Notes: generated by a model from the sequence alone, not told the origin. Shown: positions 8,529 to 19,963, numbered from the stretch's first letter. The stretch: 64,000 nt of DNA from Rhizobium sp. P32RR-XVIII (GCF_012641395.1 NZ_JABAIH010000001.1:682001-746000); one strand, 5' to 3'. Made by a program: numbers and translations.

Positions 8529-9671
8529 ATGAAGTCACTTGGTAATATTCGCCGCACCTTCGCCCCTTGGGCCGATCCGGCTTCCAAGCCCTTTATTGCT
8601 TTCAAGAACGTAACGAAGAAGTTCGGCGATTTTACCGCGGTGGATGACCTTTCGCTGAATATCTATCACCGTGAGTTCTTCGCTCTCCTCGGCGCGTCGG
8701 GCTGCGGCAAGTCAACGCTGCTGCGCATGCTGGCGGGCTTCGAGCAACCGACCTCCGGTGAGGTGATCCTCGACGGTACGGACTTGGCCGGAACGCCGCC
8801 TTACAAGCGGCCGGTCAACATGATGTTCCAGTCCTATGCGCTGTTCCCCCATATGACGGTCGAGAAGAATGTCGCCTTCGGCCTCCGCCAGGATGGCATG
8901 ACGAAGGACGAGATTGCCGCGCGAGTTTCGCAGATGCTGAAGATGGTGAAGCTGGAACAGTTTGCCTCCCGAAGACCGAACCAGCTTTCCGGCGGTCAAC
9001 GGCAGCGCGTGGCGCTCGCCCGCTCGCTAGCCAAACGCCCGAAGGTTTTGCTGCTCGACGAACCGCTCGGCGCACTCGATAAGAAACTGCGGGAAGAGAC
9101 CCAGTTCGAACTCATGGACCTGCAGCAGAACCTCGGCTTGACCTTCGTCGTCGTCACGCACGATCAGGAAGAGGCAATGACGATGGCAGACCGTATTGCC
9201 GTCATGAGCCACGGCAAGGTCATCCAGGTTGCAACACCTGCCGAAATCTACGAGGCGCCGAACTCCCGTTTCGTTGCCGACTTCATCGGCGACGTGAATA
9301 TCTTCGACGGCAAGGTTGTCTCGGCCGATGGCACGAATGTCGAGCTCGCCGTGGATGCCGGCTTTACCATCAAGGTGGCCGCTTCGGACATGCCCGCCAA
9401 GGGCAGCAGCGCCGGCTTTGCGATCCGTCCCGAAAAACTCAAGGTGCTCCGTCATCCGCCGTCGAACCCTTCGGTCAATACGGCCTCCGGCGAACTGTGG
9501 GATATCGGCTATCTCGGCGACATGACGGTTTTCCACATCAAGCTGAAGAATGGCGAGATCGTGAAGGCCTCCTCGCTCAATGCGCAGCGCGCGGTGGATG
9601 ATCCTTTCACCTACGATCAGGAAGTCTGGATATCCTTTGCCGAAGACGCCGGCGTGCTTTTGAGGGATTGA
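8529..9671 (+). CDS. potG: Polyamine-type ABC transporter, ATP-binding protein (PotG-like)
   Basis: Energises uptake by the two permeases encoded next. Walker A GASGCGKST is at 55-63, the signature LSGGQRQ at 153-159 and Walker B VLLLDEP at 173-179. A C-terminal TOBE-type regulatory domain follows from about 275 (FAIRPEKLKVL), giving 380 residues. I place the start at the ATG 8529 (MKSLGNIRRTFAPW); the longer frame would begin with TTG inside the preceding terminator. It ends four bases before the next ATG, so translation is coupled. Confidence 0.92.
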   Translation: MKSLGNIRRTFAPWADPASKPFIAFKNVTKKFGDFTAVDDLSLNIYHREFFALLGASGCGKSTLLRMLAGFEQPTSGEVILDGTDLAGTPPYKRPVNMMFQSYALFPHMTVEKNVAFGLRQDGMTKDEIAARVSQMLKMVKLEQFASRRPNQLSGGQRQRVALARSLAKRPKVLLLDEPLGALDKKLREETQFELMDLQQNLGLTFVVVTHDQEEAMTMADRIAVMSHGKVIQVATPAEIYEAPNSRFVADFIGDVNIFDGKVVSADGTNVELAVDAGFTIKVAASDMPAKGSSAGFAIRPEKLKVLRHPPSNPSVNTASGELWDIGYLGDMTVFHIKLKNGEIVKASSLNAQRAVDDPFTYDQEVWISFAEDAGVLLRD

Positions 9672-9674
9672 TCG

Positions 9675-10586
9675 ATGGGCAAGCTCGGTTCTGCCGTTTA
9701 CAGCCGCCTAGTGATCATCGTTCCCTATGCCTGGCTGCTGCTCTTCTTCCTTGCGCCGTTCTTCATCGTGTTCCGCATCTCGATGTCGGCGACGGCGATC
9801 GCCATGCCGCCCTACACCCCCGTCTTTTCATTCAGTGATGGCTGGTCTGGTTTCTGGGACAACGTGTCGGAGTTTTCATTCGAAAACTACGGCTTCCTGA
9901 TCGATGATCCGCTGTATTTCAACGCCTACGTATCGAGCGTCGTGATTGCCGCGATCTCGACATTCCTGACGCTGCTCATCGCTTACCCGATCGCCTATGG
10001 CATGGCGCAGGCGCCACGCAGCATCCGTCCGACCCTTCTCATGCTCGTCATCCTGCCGTTCTGGACGAGTTTCCTGATCCGCGTCTATGCCTGGATCGCG
10101 ATCCTCAAGCCTGAAGGTCTGCTCAATCAGCTCCTGCTGGCCACCGGCGTCATCCATAGCCCGCTCATCATCCTGAACACCAACATCGCGGTCTATATCG
10201 GCATCGTCTACTCCTACCTGCCGTTCATGGTGCTACCGCTCTATTCCTCGCTTGAGAAAATGGATGGCACGTTGATCGAGGCAGCACAGGATCTCGGCTG
10301 CCCGCCGATCACCGCCTTCTGGCGCGTGACATTTCCGCTTTCGCTTCCCGGAGTTATTGCCGGCTGCATGCTCGTCTTCATTCCGGCCGTTGGTGAATTC
10401 GTCATCCCCGACCTGCTCGGCGGATCCGAAACGCTGATGATCGGCAAGACGCTCTGGAACGAGTTCAATTCGAACCGCGATTGGCCGGTCTCTTCGGCCG
10501 TCGCGACGATCCTGCTTATGATCCTCGTGATCCCCATCGTGTTCTTCCAGAATGCGCAGGCCAAAGCAGACGAGCAGGGGAGGTAA
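9675..10586 (+). CDS. potH: Polyamine-type ABC transporter permease (PotH/PotB-like)
   Basis: Inner-membrane permease of 303 residues with about six transmembrane helices. The first is at about 12-34, before a long periplasmic loop. The EAA motif lies at about 200-220 (EAAQDLGCPPITAFWRVTFP), the contact site for the ATPase. It starts three bases after the ATPase stop and ends four bases before the second permease, consistent with one operon. Confidence 0.92.
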   Translation: MGKLGSAVYSRLVIIVPYAWLLLFFLAPFFIVFRISMSATAIAMPPYTPVFSFSDGWSGFWDNVSEFSFENYGFLIDDPLYFNAYVSSVVIAAISTFLTLLIAYPIAYGMAQAPRSIRPTLLMLVILPFWTSFLIRVYAWIAILKPEGLLNQLLLATGVIHSPLIILNTNIAVYIGIVYSYLPFMVLPLYSSLEKMDGTLIEAAQDLGCPPITAFWRVTFPLSLPGVIAGCMLVFIPAVGEFVIPDLLGGSETLMIGKTLWNEFNSNRDWPVSSAVATILLMILVIPIVFFQNAQAKADEQGR

Positions 10587-10589
10587 GCC

Positions 10590-11408
10590 ATGTTGAAATG
10601 GACGCGCTTCAATATCGTCTCGGTTACGCTCGGCTTCGCCTTCCTCTATCTGCCGATCGTGTTGCTCGTGATCTTTTCATTCAACGAATCAAAGCTTGTC
10701 ACGGTCTGGGGCGGCTTCTCGACAAAATGGTATGTCCAGTTGCTGTATAACCAAGCTTTGCTCGATGCCGCCTGGGTGACGGTGCGGGTCGGCGTGCTTT
10801 CCGCGACGCTCGCTACGATTCTGGGTACGCTCGCAGCCATCGCGCTGGTGCGTTACACGCGCTTTCGCGGCCGCATCCTGTTCTCCGGCATGGTTTACGC
10901 GCCTCTCGTCATGCCCGAGGTGATCACCGGGCTCTCCATGCTCCTGCTCTTCGTCGCGATCGGTCTGGATCGCGGGTTCTGGACGATCACGCTGGCGCAT
11001 ACGACGTTCACCATGAGTTTCGTTGCGGTCGTCGTACAGTCGCGGCTGCTGAGCTTCGACCGTTCGATCGAGGAGGCGGCGATGGATCTCGGCGCCCCGC
11101 CGATCCGTACTTTCTTCGAGATCACCCTACCGATCATCGCACCGGCTGTCTTCTCGGGTTGGCTTCTCGCCTTCATCCTTTCGATCGACGACCTCGTCAC
11201 ATCGAGCTTCACGTCGGGACCCGGTGCCACCACTTTGCCAATGAAGATCTATAGCCAGGTGCGCCTCGGCGTAACGCCGGAAATCAACGCGGTTTGCACG
11301 ATCTTGATCGCCCTCGTGGCGTTTGGCGTGATTGGCGCCTCGATCATTACCAAGCGGCGCGAGGTGCAGCGGGAGCGCGACGAGCGCGCGGCCGCCGCCG
11401 CAGCCTGA
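10590..11408 (+). CDS. potI: Polyamine-type ABC transporter permease (PotI/PotC-like)
   Basis: Second permease subunit, 272 residues and about six transmembrane segments. The EAA motif is EEAAMDLGAPPIRTFFEITL at about 157-176. The C-terminus is a charged, Arg/Glu then Ala-rich tail (VQRERDERAAAAAA). It is the last gene of the transporter operon. The stop falls two bases before the stop of the convergent AsmA gene, leaving no room for a separate terminator. Confidence 0.92.
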   Translation: MLKWTRFNIVSVTLGFAFLYLPIVLLVIFSFNESKLVTVWGGFSTKWYVQLLYNQALLDAAWVTVRVGVLSATLATILGTLAAIALVRYTRFRGRILFSGMVYAPLVMPEVITGLSMLLLFVAIGLDRGFWTITLAHTTFTMSFVAVVVQSRLLSFDRSIEEAAMDLGAPPIRTFFEITLPIIAPAVFSGWLLAFILSIDDLVTSSFTSGPGATTLPMKIYSQVRLGVTPEINAVCTILIALVAFGVIGASIITKRREVQRERDERAAAAAA

Positions 11409-11409
11409 A

Positions 11410-13302
11410 TCAAGGGGAGTTGCCAGTCGCCTGCTGATTGATCACCGGCACCGGCGAAATCACCGGGTTCAGCCAAGAGCCTCCGACGAAGAACGGCAAA
11501 AGCGGAAACTCCGCCGCTCTGGTGTCATCCGTCGCCTGCAGCGAGCCGGACAGCGCCAGCCCATCGGATTCATATGGAATGATGCCCGAAAGCGTCAGCG
11601 TCTCGTCGGGGCCTTGAATGTTCACGCCGCGAAGCTCCGCTGATCCGCCTGCAAAGGTGGCCGTCATATCGAGTTGGTTGAAGTTGAAATTCTCGCCGGA
11701 AACGGCGCTGAGCGGAAAGAACTGCTGCTGGGTGGCCCGGCCCCGGATAGCTGCCACATCGATACCACGGATTGACCCGGCGTTAGTATGGAAAGCCAAC
11801 TGCCCGGACACGTCGGCGGCGCGCGCCGTCCAGATCGGCTTGCCGGTTTTCAAGGAAATGTCGAGCGAGCCGGTCGCAAGCGGCCAGGAGCCCTTCAATT
11901 GCAGTCGCTCGATCAGCCCTGCGAAATCTGCGCCGCGGATGGAGATCTGCAGCTTGCCGCCGCCGTCGAAGTCGCCTCGCATCGCTTCCAGATGCGCCGT
12001 CATCTCGCCGCCTTCAAACTGGCTGTCGCCAATATCGAATTTGGCTTCGTTGCTGGACACGATGATGCTCGCGCCGACATCGGCAAGCCGGAAAGGCGGA
12101 AGCTGCATTTCCTTGGTGGAAAACCTGAGGTCGACATCGAGGTTCTGCAATGAACCGCCGTCTTCCGGCGCTCCAGCCTCACCGGCGGCCAGGCGCAGGG
12201 CGAACGCGTCGAAGAAAGGCTGCAGATTTACGCTATCGAACGCCAACGTGCCGCCAAGTCTTGACCGCTGGTTTGGCCGTAGCGAAACATCCAGTACGCC
12301 GGTTGCGTTTGCGCCGTTGAGCCCAAGCGCGACATTGTTGAAACGCAGGGCATTGCCGGTCGAAAAGATGTCACCCTGGATCGAGAACGATCTCAGGGTC
12401 TCGACCCCCGGGATGGACTTGCCTGACCAAGTCAATAGCGCCGGTACATCAGGAACGTTGACCGCCATGTTGCCGGATACGCCGGCGAGACTTGCTATGC
12501 TGCCAAGGCCGGTGAACTCCGCCGTCATGAGGCTGGAGTTGAGCGAAGTCTTGATGTCGGCAACCTTGCCATCAAACACCAGCAGTGGGCTTCTGGAAGA
12601 GAAGTCGAGTTTCAAATCCTCGCCGCCCGTCCTGGCGATCAGCACCGCTGTCATCGGGCTTGAAAGCCGTGGCCAGCTGACATCCGCGCTCACGTCCTCG
12701 AAATGGTAGGTCTTGCCGCTCGCAAGATCTGCGACGTTGAACGTACCGTCCTCGACAGTGATGGTGCCGATCGGCGCGTCATGCCTTTCATCGAGGACTT
12801 CCGCACCACCTTCCTGCCGCGCTCTGGCAATCGCCTTCGCCAGCTGCCCCGCATAGGTCCAGTCGATCAGACCCTGTTGATCGCGAGTGAGAGAAAGATT
12901 GGGGCGTAGGAGGTGAAATTCGTGAAAGCTGGCGCTGCCTCGGATCGCGTCGATAAGGCTGAAGTCGGCTGAAAGGCTGTCGATTGTGCCGAGCAGCTTA
13001 TCCCCGCGGCCCTTAGGCTGGCGGATGGTGATCTGGTTCAGCGTTATGCGCGGCGTCGGCCAGAACTCCAGAACCGGCGTGCCCTTGATCTCGGCATGGT
13101 ACCCGGTCCATTTCGATAGCTGGTTCTCAATGCCGGTGCGCACCAGCCCGGTCGAAACCAGGTAAGGCGCGGCAACGCGCAGCGCCACGAAAATGAGTGC
13201 GGCAATCAGCACGAGGCTCGTTGCAATACGGGCAACGCCCGGCAGCCAGCGGGACAAGGGTACCATCTTTCGCCGCCATTTTGGTTGTCTTGACGTACCC
13301 AT
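11410..13302 (-). CDS. AsmA-family membrane-anchored protein
   Basis: A 630-residue protein with one N-terminal transmembrane anchor (about 24-46: IATSLVLIAALIFVALRVAA) followed by a long beta-rich periplasmic region, with the AsmA pattern at both ends (GTPVLEFWPTPRITLNQITI near the start). AsmA-like proteins belong to the wider group of bridge-like lipid-transport proteins that affect the outer membrane. The start could be the ATG at 13302 or a second ATG twelve codons later (MVPLSRW); neither has a strong ribosome site. It is transcribed divergently from acetoacetyl-CoA synthetase. Its specific role here is unknown. Confidence 0.8.
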   Translation of the reverse strand: MGTSRQPKWRRKMVPLSRWLPGVARIATSLVLIAALIFVALRVAAPYLVSTGLVRTGIENQLSKWTGYHAEIKGTPVLEFWPTPRITLNQITIRQPKGRGDKLLGTIDSLSADFSLIDAIRGSASFHEFHLLRPNLSLTRDQQGLIDWTYAGQLAKAIARARQEGGAEVLDERHDAPIGTITVEDGTFNVADLASGKTYHFEDVSADVSWPRLSSPMTAVLIARTGGEDLKLDFSSRSPLLVFDGKVADIKTSLNSSLMTAEFTGLGSIASLAGVSGNMAVNVPDVPALLTWSGKSIPGVETLRSFSIQGDIFSTGNALRFNNVALGLNGANATGVLDVSLRPNQRSRLGGTLAFDSVNLQPFFDAFALRLAAGEAGAPEDGGSLQNLDVDLRFSTKEMQLPPFRLADVGASIIVSSNEAKFDIGDSQFEGGEMTAHLEAMRGDFDGGGKLQISIRGADFAGLIERLQLKGSWPLATGSLDISLKTGKPIWTARAADVSGQLAFHTNAGSIRGIDVAAIRGRATQQQFFPLSAVSGENFNFNQLDMTATFAGGSAELRGVNIQGPDETLTLSGIIPYESDGLALSGSLQATDDTRAAEFPLLPFFVGGSWLNPVISPVPVINQQATGNSP

Positions 13303-13400
13303 AAGTTTCGCCAGTATTTTTGAGCTGCTTACCCGTTAAGTGCAGATTTGGCCGGATATATGAAATGGCGGATCTATGCAAATCCCCCGACGAGGCGCTC

Positions 13401-13442
13401 AATGCAATGCACACTTTATAATGCAATGCAGCATGGTATATA
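13401..13442 (+). promoter_or_regulatory. Promoter region of acetoacetyl-CoA synthetase with two TGCAATGCA sites
   Basis: AATGCAATGCA occurs twice, at 13401-13411 and 13420-13430, 19 bases apart. A -10 like TATATA is at 13437-13442, with CTTTAT 17 bases upstream as a weak -35. The second site lies in the promoter spacer and the first just upstream of the -35, which fits repression. The core TGC-N3-GCA matches the known PhaR/AniA site type. Confidence 0.55.
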
Positions 13443-13465
13443 GCGGAAAAGAGGGAGGAGATTGA

Positions 13466-15418
<1,953 letters not shown>

Positions 15419-15615
15419 GTTTCCGTAAAATGCGGCGGAAACTGCAAGCTTTCACCTGCGAGAGATAAGCTGGCTCGGATACCTTTTGTTAAGAAAGGTT
15501 TGTCAAAGGTGAAACCAACTTGGGGCTGCGCATGAACGATGCAGCTTGGCGCCTTCGGGCCCCCGAAACATGACGTTGTACGACTAAGCTCTTTGTTGAA
15601 CAGCACCAAATTTCA

Positions 15616-15640
15616 GGCAGCCTCTTCGGCTGCCTTTTTT
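15616..15640 (+). terminator. Rho-independent terminator
   Basis: GGCAGCC, loop TCTTC, GGCTGCC, then TTTTTT. A strong terminator on the plus strand about 200 bases after the acetoacetyl-CoA synthetase stop and just before the 3' end of the convergent kinase gene. The long distance leaves room for a small RNA. Confidence 0.85.
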
Positions 15641-15643
15641 GGT

Positions 15644-18600
15644 TCAGCCTGCCAGCACCCGCTGAGACGGGAATGTGATTTCCACCAGCGTACCTTCGTT
15701 GGGCGCCGAATTGATCGAGAAAGTCGCCCGGTTCGCATCGACCATCGCCTTGGTCAGCGGCAGGCCGAGACCGGTACCGTCGCCTCGGTGGCGCGCGTGG
15801 GCAGAAACTTGCCGGAACGGCTTCATTGCCTGGTCGAGTTCGCTCCGCGTCATGCCGATGCCGGTGTCGCGGACACGCAGCACGACGCTTCCGTTTGGTT
15901 CATATGACGTGGAGACAACAATCTGGCCGCCCGGTGGTGTAAAGCGGATTGCGTTGGAGAGGATGTTAAGCGCGATCTGCTTGATGGAGCGGAGATCGGC
16001 AACGACGTTCGGAACCGACTGCGATAGCGCCGTGCGGATGATGACGCGTTGACCGTTCGCCTGCGGTTGCACCAGCGCCACGGCTTCGGAAATGGCGTCG
16101 TTGAGACCGACGGCCGCGAAATCAAGGTCCATCTCGCCGGCCTCGATCTTTGAGATATCGAGAAGATCGTTGACGATATCGAGCACATGGCGGCCCGAGC
16201 GGCCGATGTCGTTGGCGTATTCGATGTAGCGCGGATGACCGATTGGCCCGAAGCGCTCGCTCGCCATCATGTCCGAGAAGCCGATGATGGCGTTGAGCGG
16301 CGTACGGATCTCATGGCTGATGCGCGCCAGGAAGTCCGTCTTATGGGCGTTTGCCGTTTCAGCGGCACCCTTGGCGCTGCGAAGCTCTTCCTCGGTCCGC
16401 TTCCACTGGGTGATATCGCGGATCACGGCGCAATAGCCATTGGAAGAGGTAAGCCGGCCCATGGTCATGAACAGCGGCACGAACCCGCCGGACGCCTCGC
16501 GGCCGATCACTTCCCGCCCGTCGTTCAGAACGCTCGCGACGCCATGGCCGGAGAGGCCGTGCAGATAGTCGAGCACCGCCTTCTGGCTCTCATGCGCAAA
16601 GAGCATCACGAATGGCTTGCCGCGCGTTTCTTCTTCATCAAAGTTGAAAAGCGCGCTTGCCGAGCGGTTCATCGAGCGGATGTGGCCCTCGGCGCCGATG
16701 ACGACAACCCCGTCGGTCGCCGTTTCCAGGATCGAACGAAGCTCCTCCACTTCGATCTGCAACTTGGCGACCTTCTCGACCATCCGGTTCTCTGAGCGGG
16801 TTTCCGCGGGCACTTCTACGCTCCGCATCGGAGTCGCGTCGCTTGCTTCGACCGGCATCAGCGCGAGCATCAGCGCGCTGGATTCTTCCCAGCGGATCGA
16901 TTGCAGCCGGGCTGTTACCGGCACGAGAGTATCGTCGGCGGTAACAAGCATCATCGTGCCCGGGCGCCCTTCCAGGTCGCGGCGCTGAAGCAGGGCGTCG
17001 ATCCCGCCGACGTCGCTCAACTCGGCGAGCGAAGCATAACCGGTCAGGCGCATGAATTCGGGATTGGCATGGAGCAGCGCATCGCCGGCGTGGATCAGCA
17101 CGGCAAGCGGCAACTGATCGACCGTGTCGGCCGATAGCCCGCCCGTCATCTTCACGCGCGGCGGAATGGCGCTGCTCAGCACCTGCATAGGGCTGAAGGT
17201 CTCGTGCAGGCCTTCGGTGGCGTCGTCGTCATTCTGTTCGGACGATTCGGCAGGCCGGTCCGCCGCTTTTGGGGCTCCGGCAGGTTCGTCGCTCGGCGCG
17301 CTGGCGCTTTCGAAGATTGTCTCCTCCGGCGCAGCTTCGCCTGCAGGCTCTTCCGGTTCGTTCTGAGCCGGCGCCTCCTCGTTGCGAACGCCGAAGGCTT
17401 CGAGGCGCTTTGCGATCTCGCGGAAGTTTGCCTGTTCGGCGACGCTGAGGCTCGGGCCTGCGCCATGGATCTGAACGATCTTATCCGTCAGCCGGCGGCT
17501 CGGCGTCTGTACCATTCGCAGGACCGGCGGCCCTTCAACAGGCACGGGTTCAGCCGCCTTCTGCGGCTCCGGCGTGCCTTCCGAAGCATCGGACGCAGGT
17601 TGTGCCTCCGATGCCGCCGGGGCAACTTGTTCCGCAGCCGCTTCCGGCAATTGATCAGGGCTGGCCACATCGTGGTCCAGGGTATCCGGGCCGAGCGCGA
17701 GGCCGAGTGCCAGCGGATCCTCGGTCGCGTCGGAAAGCCGCACAACGCCGAAACCCCGGAAGCCGTCGAATTCCCGGGCACGCGTATAAGTCGGCAGCGC
17801 CGCGAGGTCGACAGGAACGATCAGGCTCGTTCCCTCGACGGGCCAGTGGATCGTCTTGCCGGACCAGGTGTCCCGGCGCTCAAGCGCCTCGGTGATCTTG
17901 CCTTCGGGATCGAGATTGAAGAGCGCCGCAATGTCGCTGAAGGCAACGCCGATAATATTTGCCGCATGCGGACCAACGGCAGCGGCGAATTCGGCGGATA
18001 CTTCGCTGAAGTGCCCGTCAGCGTTGATCTTCCAGACGAAACGCGTGGCACGGCTGTTGGGCCTGAATGTAAAGCCCTCCGCCGCCGGCGGGGCGGCAAT
18101 CTCATCTGTTCCGGAAGGCTTGGAAGCCGGCTGCTCCGCGATCTCGCGCCCTGGGTTCTCTCCGGCAGGCTCAGGCTGCTCGACGCCCAAAGGCTGCGTT
18201 CCAGTTTCCGGTTCCGCGCTGTTGATAGCCGCGTGCCCAGCATCATCGGTGAGCACGTTTTCCGGTTCGGCAAAGATAAGTTCATCCTGTTCGGCGCCAT
18301 CGGCTACCGGCTCGTTTCCAGCTTCGGCGGCAGGTCCGATTTCCTCGTTTTCGGCCACGTTCTCCAGCGTTTCTTCCACATCCTCGATACGCGCGACCGC
18401 ATCGAGCGCCTGGTGGAATTTTTCGCTCCCCGGGTTCCCGGTATGGTTAACGGTGGCTGTGGATAACGCTTCCTCTTGTGCCGGCGTCTCGATCGGATCG
18501 AGATGGCCGATTACGGTTTCGACGGCGAACAGTAGGTTGAGGGCCGGTTCATCGCTGAGCTTGCCGATGGCAGCCGGTAGGTAGCCCTTGCCGGTGGCGA

Positions 18601-19174
18601 CGGGCCGCTTAACAAGCCGGTCGGGATGGGCGCCTGCCAGGCGCGTCAGCATCTTTGCCGTCTGCCCGGTGATGCCAAGCGATGCATAACCGGGCGAAGA
18701 GGCAATGACTTCGCCTTCCGCGCCGATAACGGCCATATGAGTATCGGGGTCGTCGAGCCCCTGAAGCATCTGCACTGCGGCTTGCGCGGCAGGAAGAGGC
18801 CTTGAGGAAACAGGCACCGAGAAGAGAATGGCTCGTTCGCCGGAGGAAAGGCCGATCAGCTCGGCCGTTGCCTTGGCTGGGACACGCTGGAAGCCCTTGG
18901 CGATCCGGATCATGAGGTCCCGGCTGTCGCCAACCGTGGCGAGCTGGCGTGCCGTCGTCTCCAGCTGCCGAAAGGTGATATCCGCGCGGTTTACGCCCTG
19001 ATCGAGAAGGTCGTAGACTGCCGTCTGGCCGAAGAGTTCCGCGCCGGCGCCGTTCGCCCAGAGCAGGCGGGAAAGATCTGCCGAAAAAAGGGCGATCGCT
19101 TCGCCGCGCGCAAAGCGTTCCCGCACCCGCTGATGCACGGCAATGTCGATGAACGGGTACTGGACTGCGGGCAT
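15644..19174 (-). CDS. cbrA: Multi-PAS sensor histidine kinase, CbrA-like (DivJ/PleC/PdhS family)
   Basis: A 1176-residue kinase. A PAS-like N-terminal region (1-130) is followed by an acidic Glu/Pro/Ala-rich linker (about 240-365), a second PAS-like domain (368-465), another low-complexity linker (about 480-670), a PAS at about 678-780 and one at about 815-925. Then come the HisKA helix with phospho-acceptor His954 (ARISHEIRTPLNAIIGFS) and the ATPase domain (NILSNAIRFTPPGG, DTGIGM, GDGTGLGLPL). No transmembrane segment is evident, so it should be cytosolic. The family acts on the cell-cycle regulator DivK; S. meliloti CbrA controls CtrA activity, exopolysaccharide and motility. The assignment rests on size, architecture and location between acetoacetyl-CoA synthetase and phasin genes. 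Confidence 0.8.
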   Translation of the reverse strand: MPAVQYPFIDIAVHQRVRERFARGEAIALFSADLSRLLWANGAGAELFGQTAVYDLLDQGVNRADITFRQLETTARQLATVGDSRDLMIRIAKGFQRVPAKATAELIGLSSGERAILFSVPVSSRPLPAAQAAVQMLQGLDDPDTHMAVIGAEGEVIASSPGYASLGITGQTAKMLTRLAGAHPDRLVKRPVATGKGYLPAAIGKLSDEPALNLLFAVETVIGHLDPIETPAQEEALSTATVNHTGNPGSEKFHQALDAVARIEDVEETLENVAENEEIGPAAEAGNEPVADGAEQDELIFAEPENVLTDDAGHAAINSAEPETGTQPLGVEQPEPAGENPGREIAEQPASKPSGTDEIAAPPAAEGFTFRPNSRATRFVWKINADGHFSEVSAEFAAAVGPHAANIIGVAFSDIAALFNLDPEGKITEALERRDTWSGKTIHWPVEGTSLIVPVDLAALPTYTRAREFDGFRGFGVVRLSDATEDPLALGLALGPDTLDHDVASPDQLPEAAAEQVAPAASEAQPASDASEGTPEPQKAAEPVPVEGPPVLRMVQTPSRRLTDKIVQIHGAGPSLSVAEQANFREIAKRLEAFGVRNEEAPAQNEPEEPAGEAAPEETIFESASAPSDEPAGAPKAADRPAESSEQNDDDATEGLHETFSPMQVLSSAIPPRVKMTGGLSADTVDQLPLAVLIHAGDALLHANPEFMRLTGYASLAELSDVGGIDALLQRRDLEGRPGTMMLVTADDTLVPVTARLQSIRWEESSALMLALMPVEASDATPMRSVEVPAETRSENRMVEKVAKLQIEVEELRSILETATDGVVVIGAEGHIRSMNRSASALFNFDEEETRGKPFVMLFAHESQKAVLDYLHGLSGHGVASVLNDGREVIGREASGGFVPLFMTMGRLTSSNGYCAVIRDITQWKRTEEELRSAKGAAETANAHKTDFLARISHEIRTPLNAIIGFSDMMASERFGPIGHPRYIEYANDIGRSGRHVLDIVNDLLDISKIEAGEMDLDFAAVGLNDAISEAVALVQPQANGQRVIIRTALSQSVPNVVADLRSIKQIALNILSNAIRFTPPGGQIVVSTSYEPNGSVVLRVRDTGIGMTRSELDQAMKPFRQVSAHARHRGDGTGLGLPLTKAMVDANRATFSINSAPNEGTLVEITFPSQRVLAG

Positions 19175-19276
19175 GTCGGAACCGGTCCCTCGGCCTCTTT
19201 AAATTAACGCTCTATTAATAACGACGCGCCGGAAACCGGTCCAGCTTGGCGCCTGGCTTTCGGGTGAAAAGGTTAA

Positions 19277-19328
19277 TGCGTTGTGCGACGCACAATTATG
19301 TTGCAACGCACAATAAACTCCTCTATAT
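19277..19328 (+). promoter_or_regulatory. Phasin promoter with overlapping inverted and direct operator repeats
   Basis: TGCAACGCA is at 19302-19310, an inverted repeat TTGTGC-GAC-GCACAA at 19281-19295, and ACGCACAAT is repeated at 19287-19296 and 19305-19314, 18 bases apart. A -10 CTATAT lies at 19323-19328, and the bases 17 upstream (GTTGCA, 19300-19305) serve as the -35, so the sites cover the promoter. This layout suggests a repressor; PhaR/AniA is the natural candidate for a phasin gene. Confidence 0.6.
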
Positions 19329-19378
19329 GAGATTTATCGAAACTACCGGGCAACTATCTCCGGGACCCAAGGAGTTTA

Positions 19379-19834
19379 ATGCAGATGGCTACCATAAAGA
19401 CCAACGAGGTTTTTTCAATGTCGTCCTTCGACCCGACGAAATTCGCCGAATCCTTCCGTGATTTCGCTGAAAAGGGCGCCGAGCAGTCGCGCGAGGCCTA
19501 TGCCAAGATGAAGGCTGCAGGCGAAGACGCCGGCAAGACTCTCGAAGCGACCGTTCAGAATGCGCAGGCCGGCACCGTCGAAATCGGCCTGAAGGCGATC
19601 GATGCGCTCCGCACGAACGCTGAAAACTCGCTCTCCTACATGGAAGCGCTGCTCGGCGTGAAGTCGGTCGCAGAACTTGTCGAACTCCACACCACTTTCC
19701 TACGCAAGCAGGCAGAGGTGACGGTCGAGCAGGCGAAGTCGATGCAGGAAACCTCGAAGCAGGTTGCCGAGAAGGTCACAAAGCCTGCCAAGGAAGCCGC
19801 CGACAAGGTCATGGCTTCGTTCAAGGCGGCCTGA
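19379..19834 (+). CDS. phaP: Phasin family protein (PHB granule-associated)
   Basis: A 151-residue, almost entirely helical amphipathic protein that coats polyhydroxybutyrate granules. Family features include FAESFRDFAEKGAEQSREAY at about 22-41, a central SLSYMEALLGVKSVAELVEL-like segment, and an Ala/Lys-rich tail. Three in-frame ATGs compete: 19379 (AAGGAG four bases upstream), 19385, and 19418 (MSSFDPTKF), which is how many homologues begin. A strong terminator follows. Its promoter carries the same TGC-N3-GCA core as the acetoacetyl-CoA synthetase promoter. Confidence 0.9.
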   Translation: MQMATIKTNEVFSMSSFDPTKFAESFRDFAEKGAEQSREAYAKMKAAGEDAGKTLEATVQNAQAGTVEIGLKAIDALRTNAENSLSYMEALLGVKSVAELVELHTTFLRKQAEVTVEQAKSMQETSKQVAEKVTKPAKEAADKVMASFKAA

Positions 19835-19856
19835 TCAGCACCGGCTACGATCGAAT

Positions 19857-19886
19857 AAAAGGCTGGACCGTATATCCAGCCTTTTT
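19857..19886 (+). terminator. Rho-independent terminator of the phasin gene
   Basis: AAAAGGCTGGA pairs with TCCAGCCTTTT over the loop CCGTATA, followed by further T residues. It begins 23 bases after the phasin stop. Confidence 0.85.
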
Positions 19887-19906
19887 GTATATTGGGGCAG
19901 ATAGGG

Positions 19907-19936
19907 CTTGAATTAATTTCCAAGTCCTCGTATGTG
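19907..19936 (+). promoter_or_regulatory. Probable promoter of tRNA-His
   Basis: CTTGAA at 19907-19912 and TATGTG at 19931-19936 are separated by 18 bases, close to the rhizobial CTTGAC-N17-CTATAT consensus, 27 bases before the tRNA. Confidence 0.5.
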
Positions 19937-19963
19937 ACCCCCGTCGCGCCCGGCGCGACTTGT

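Noticed and set aside
19186..19215. GGAAC near 19186 as another EcfG promoter
   Set aside because: No CGTT at 16-17 bases; the downstream bases read TAAA/AAAT.
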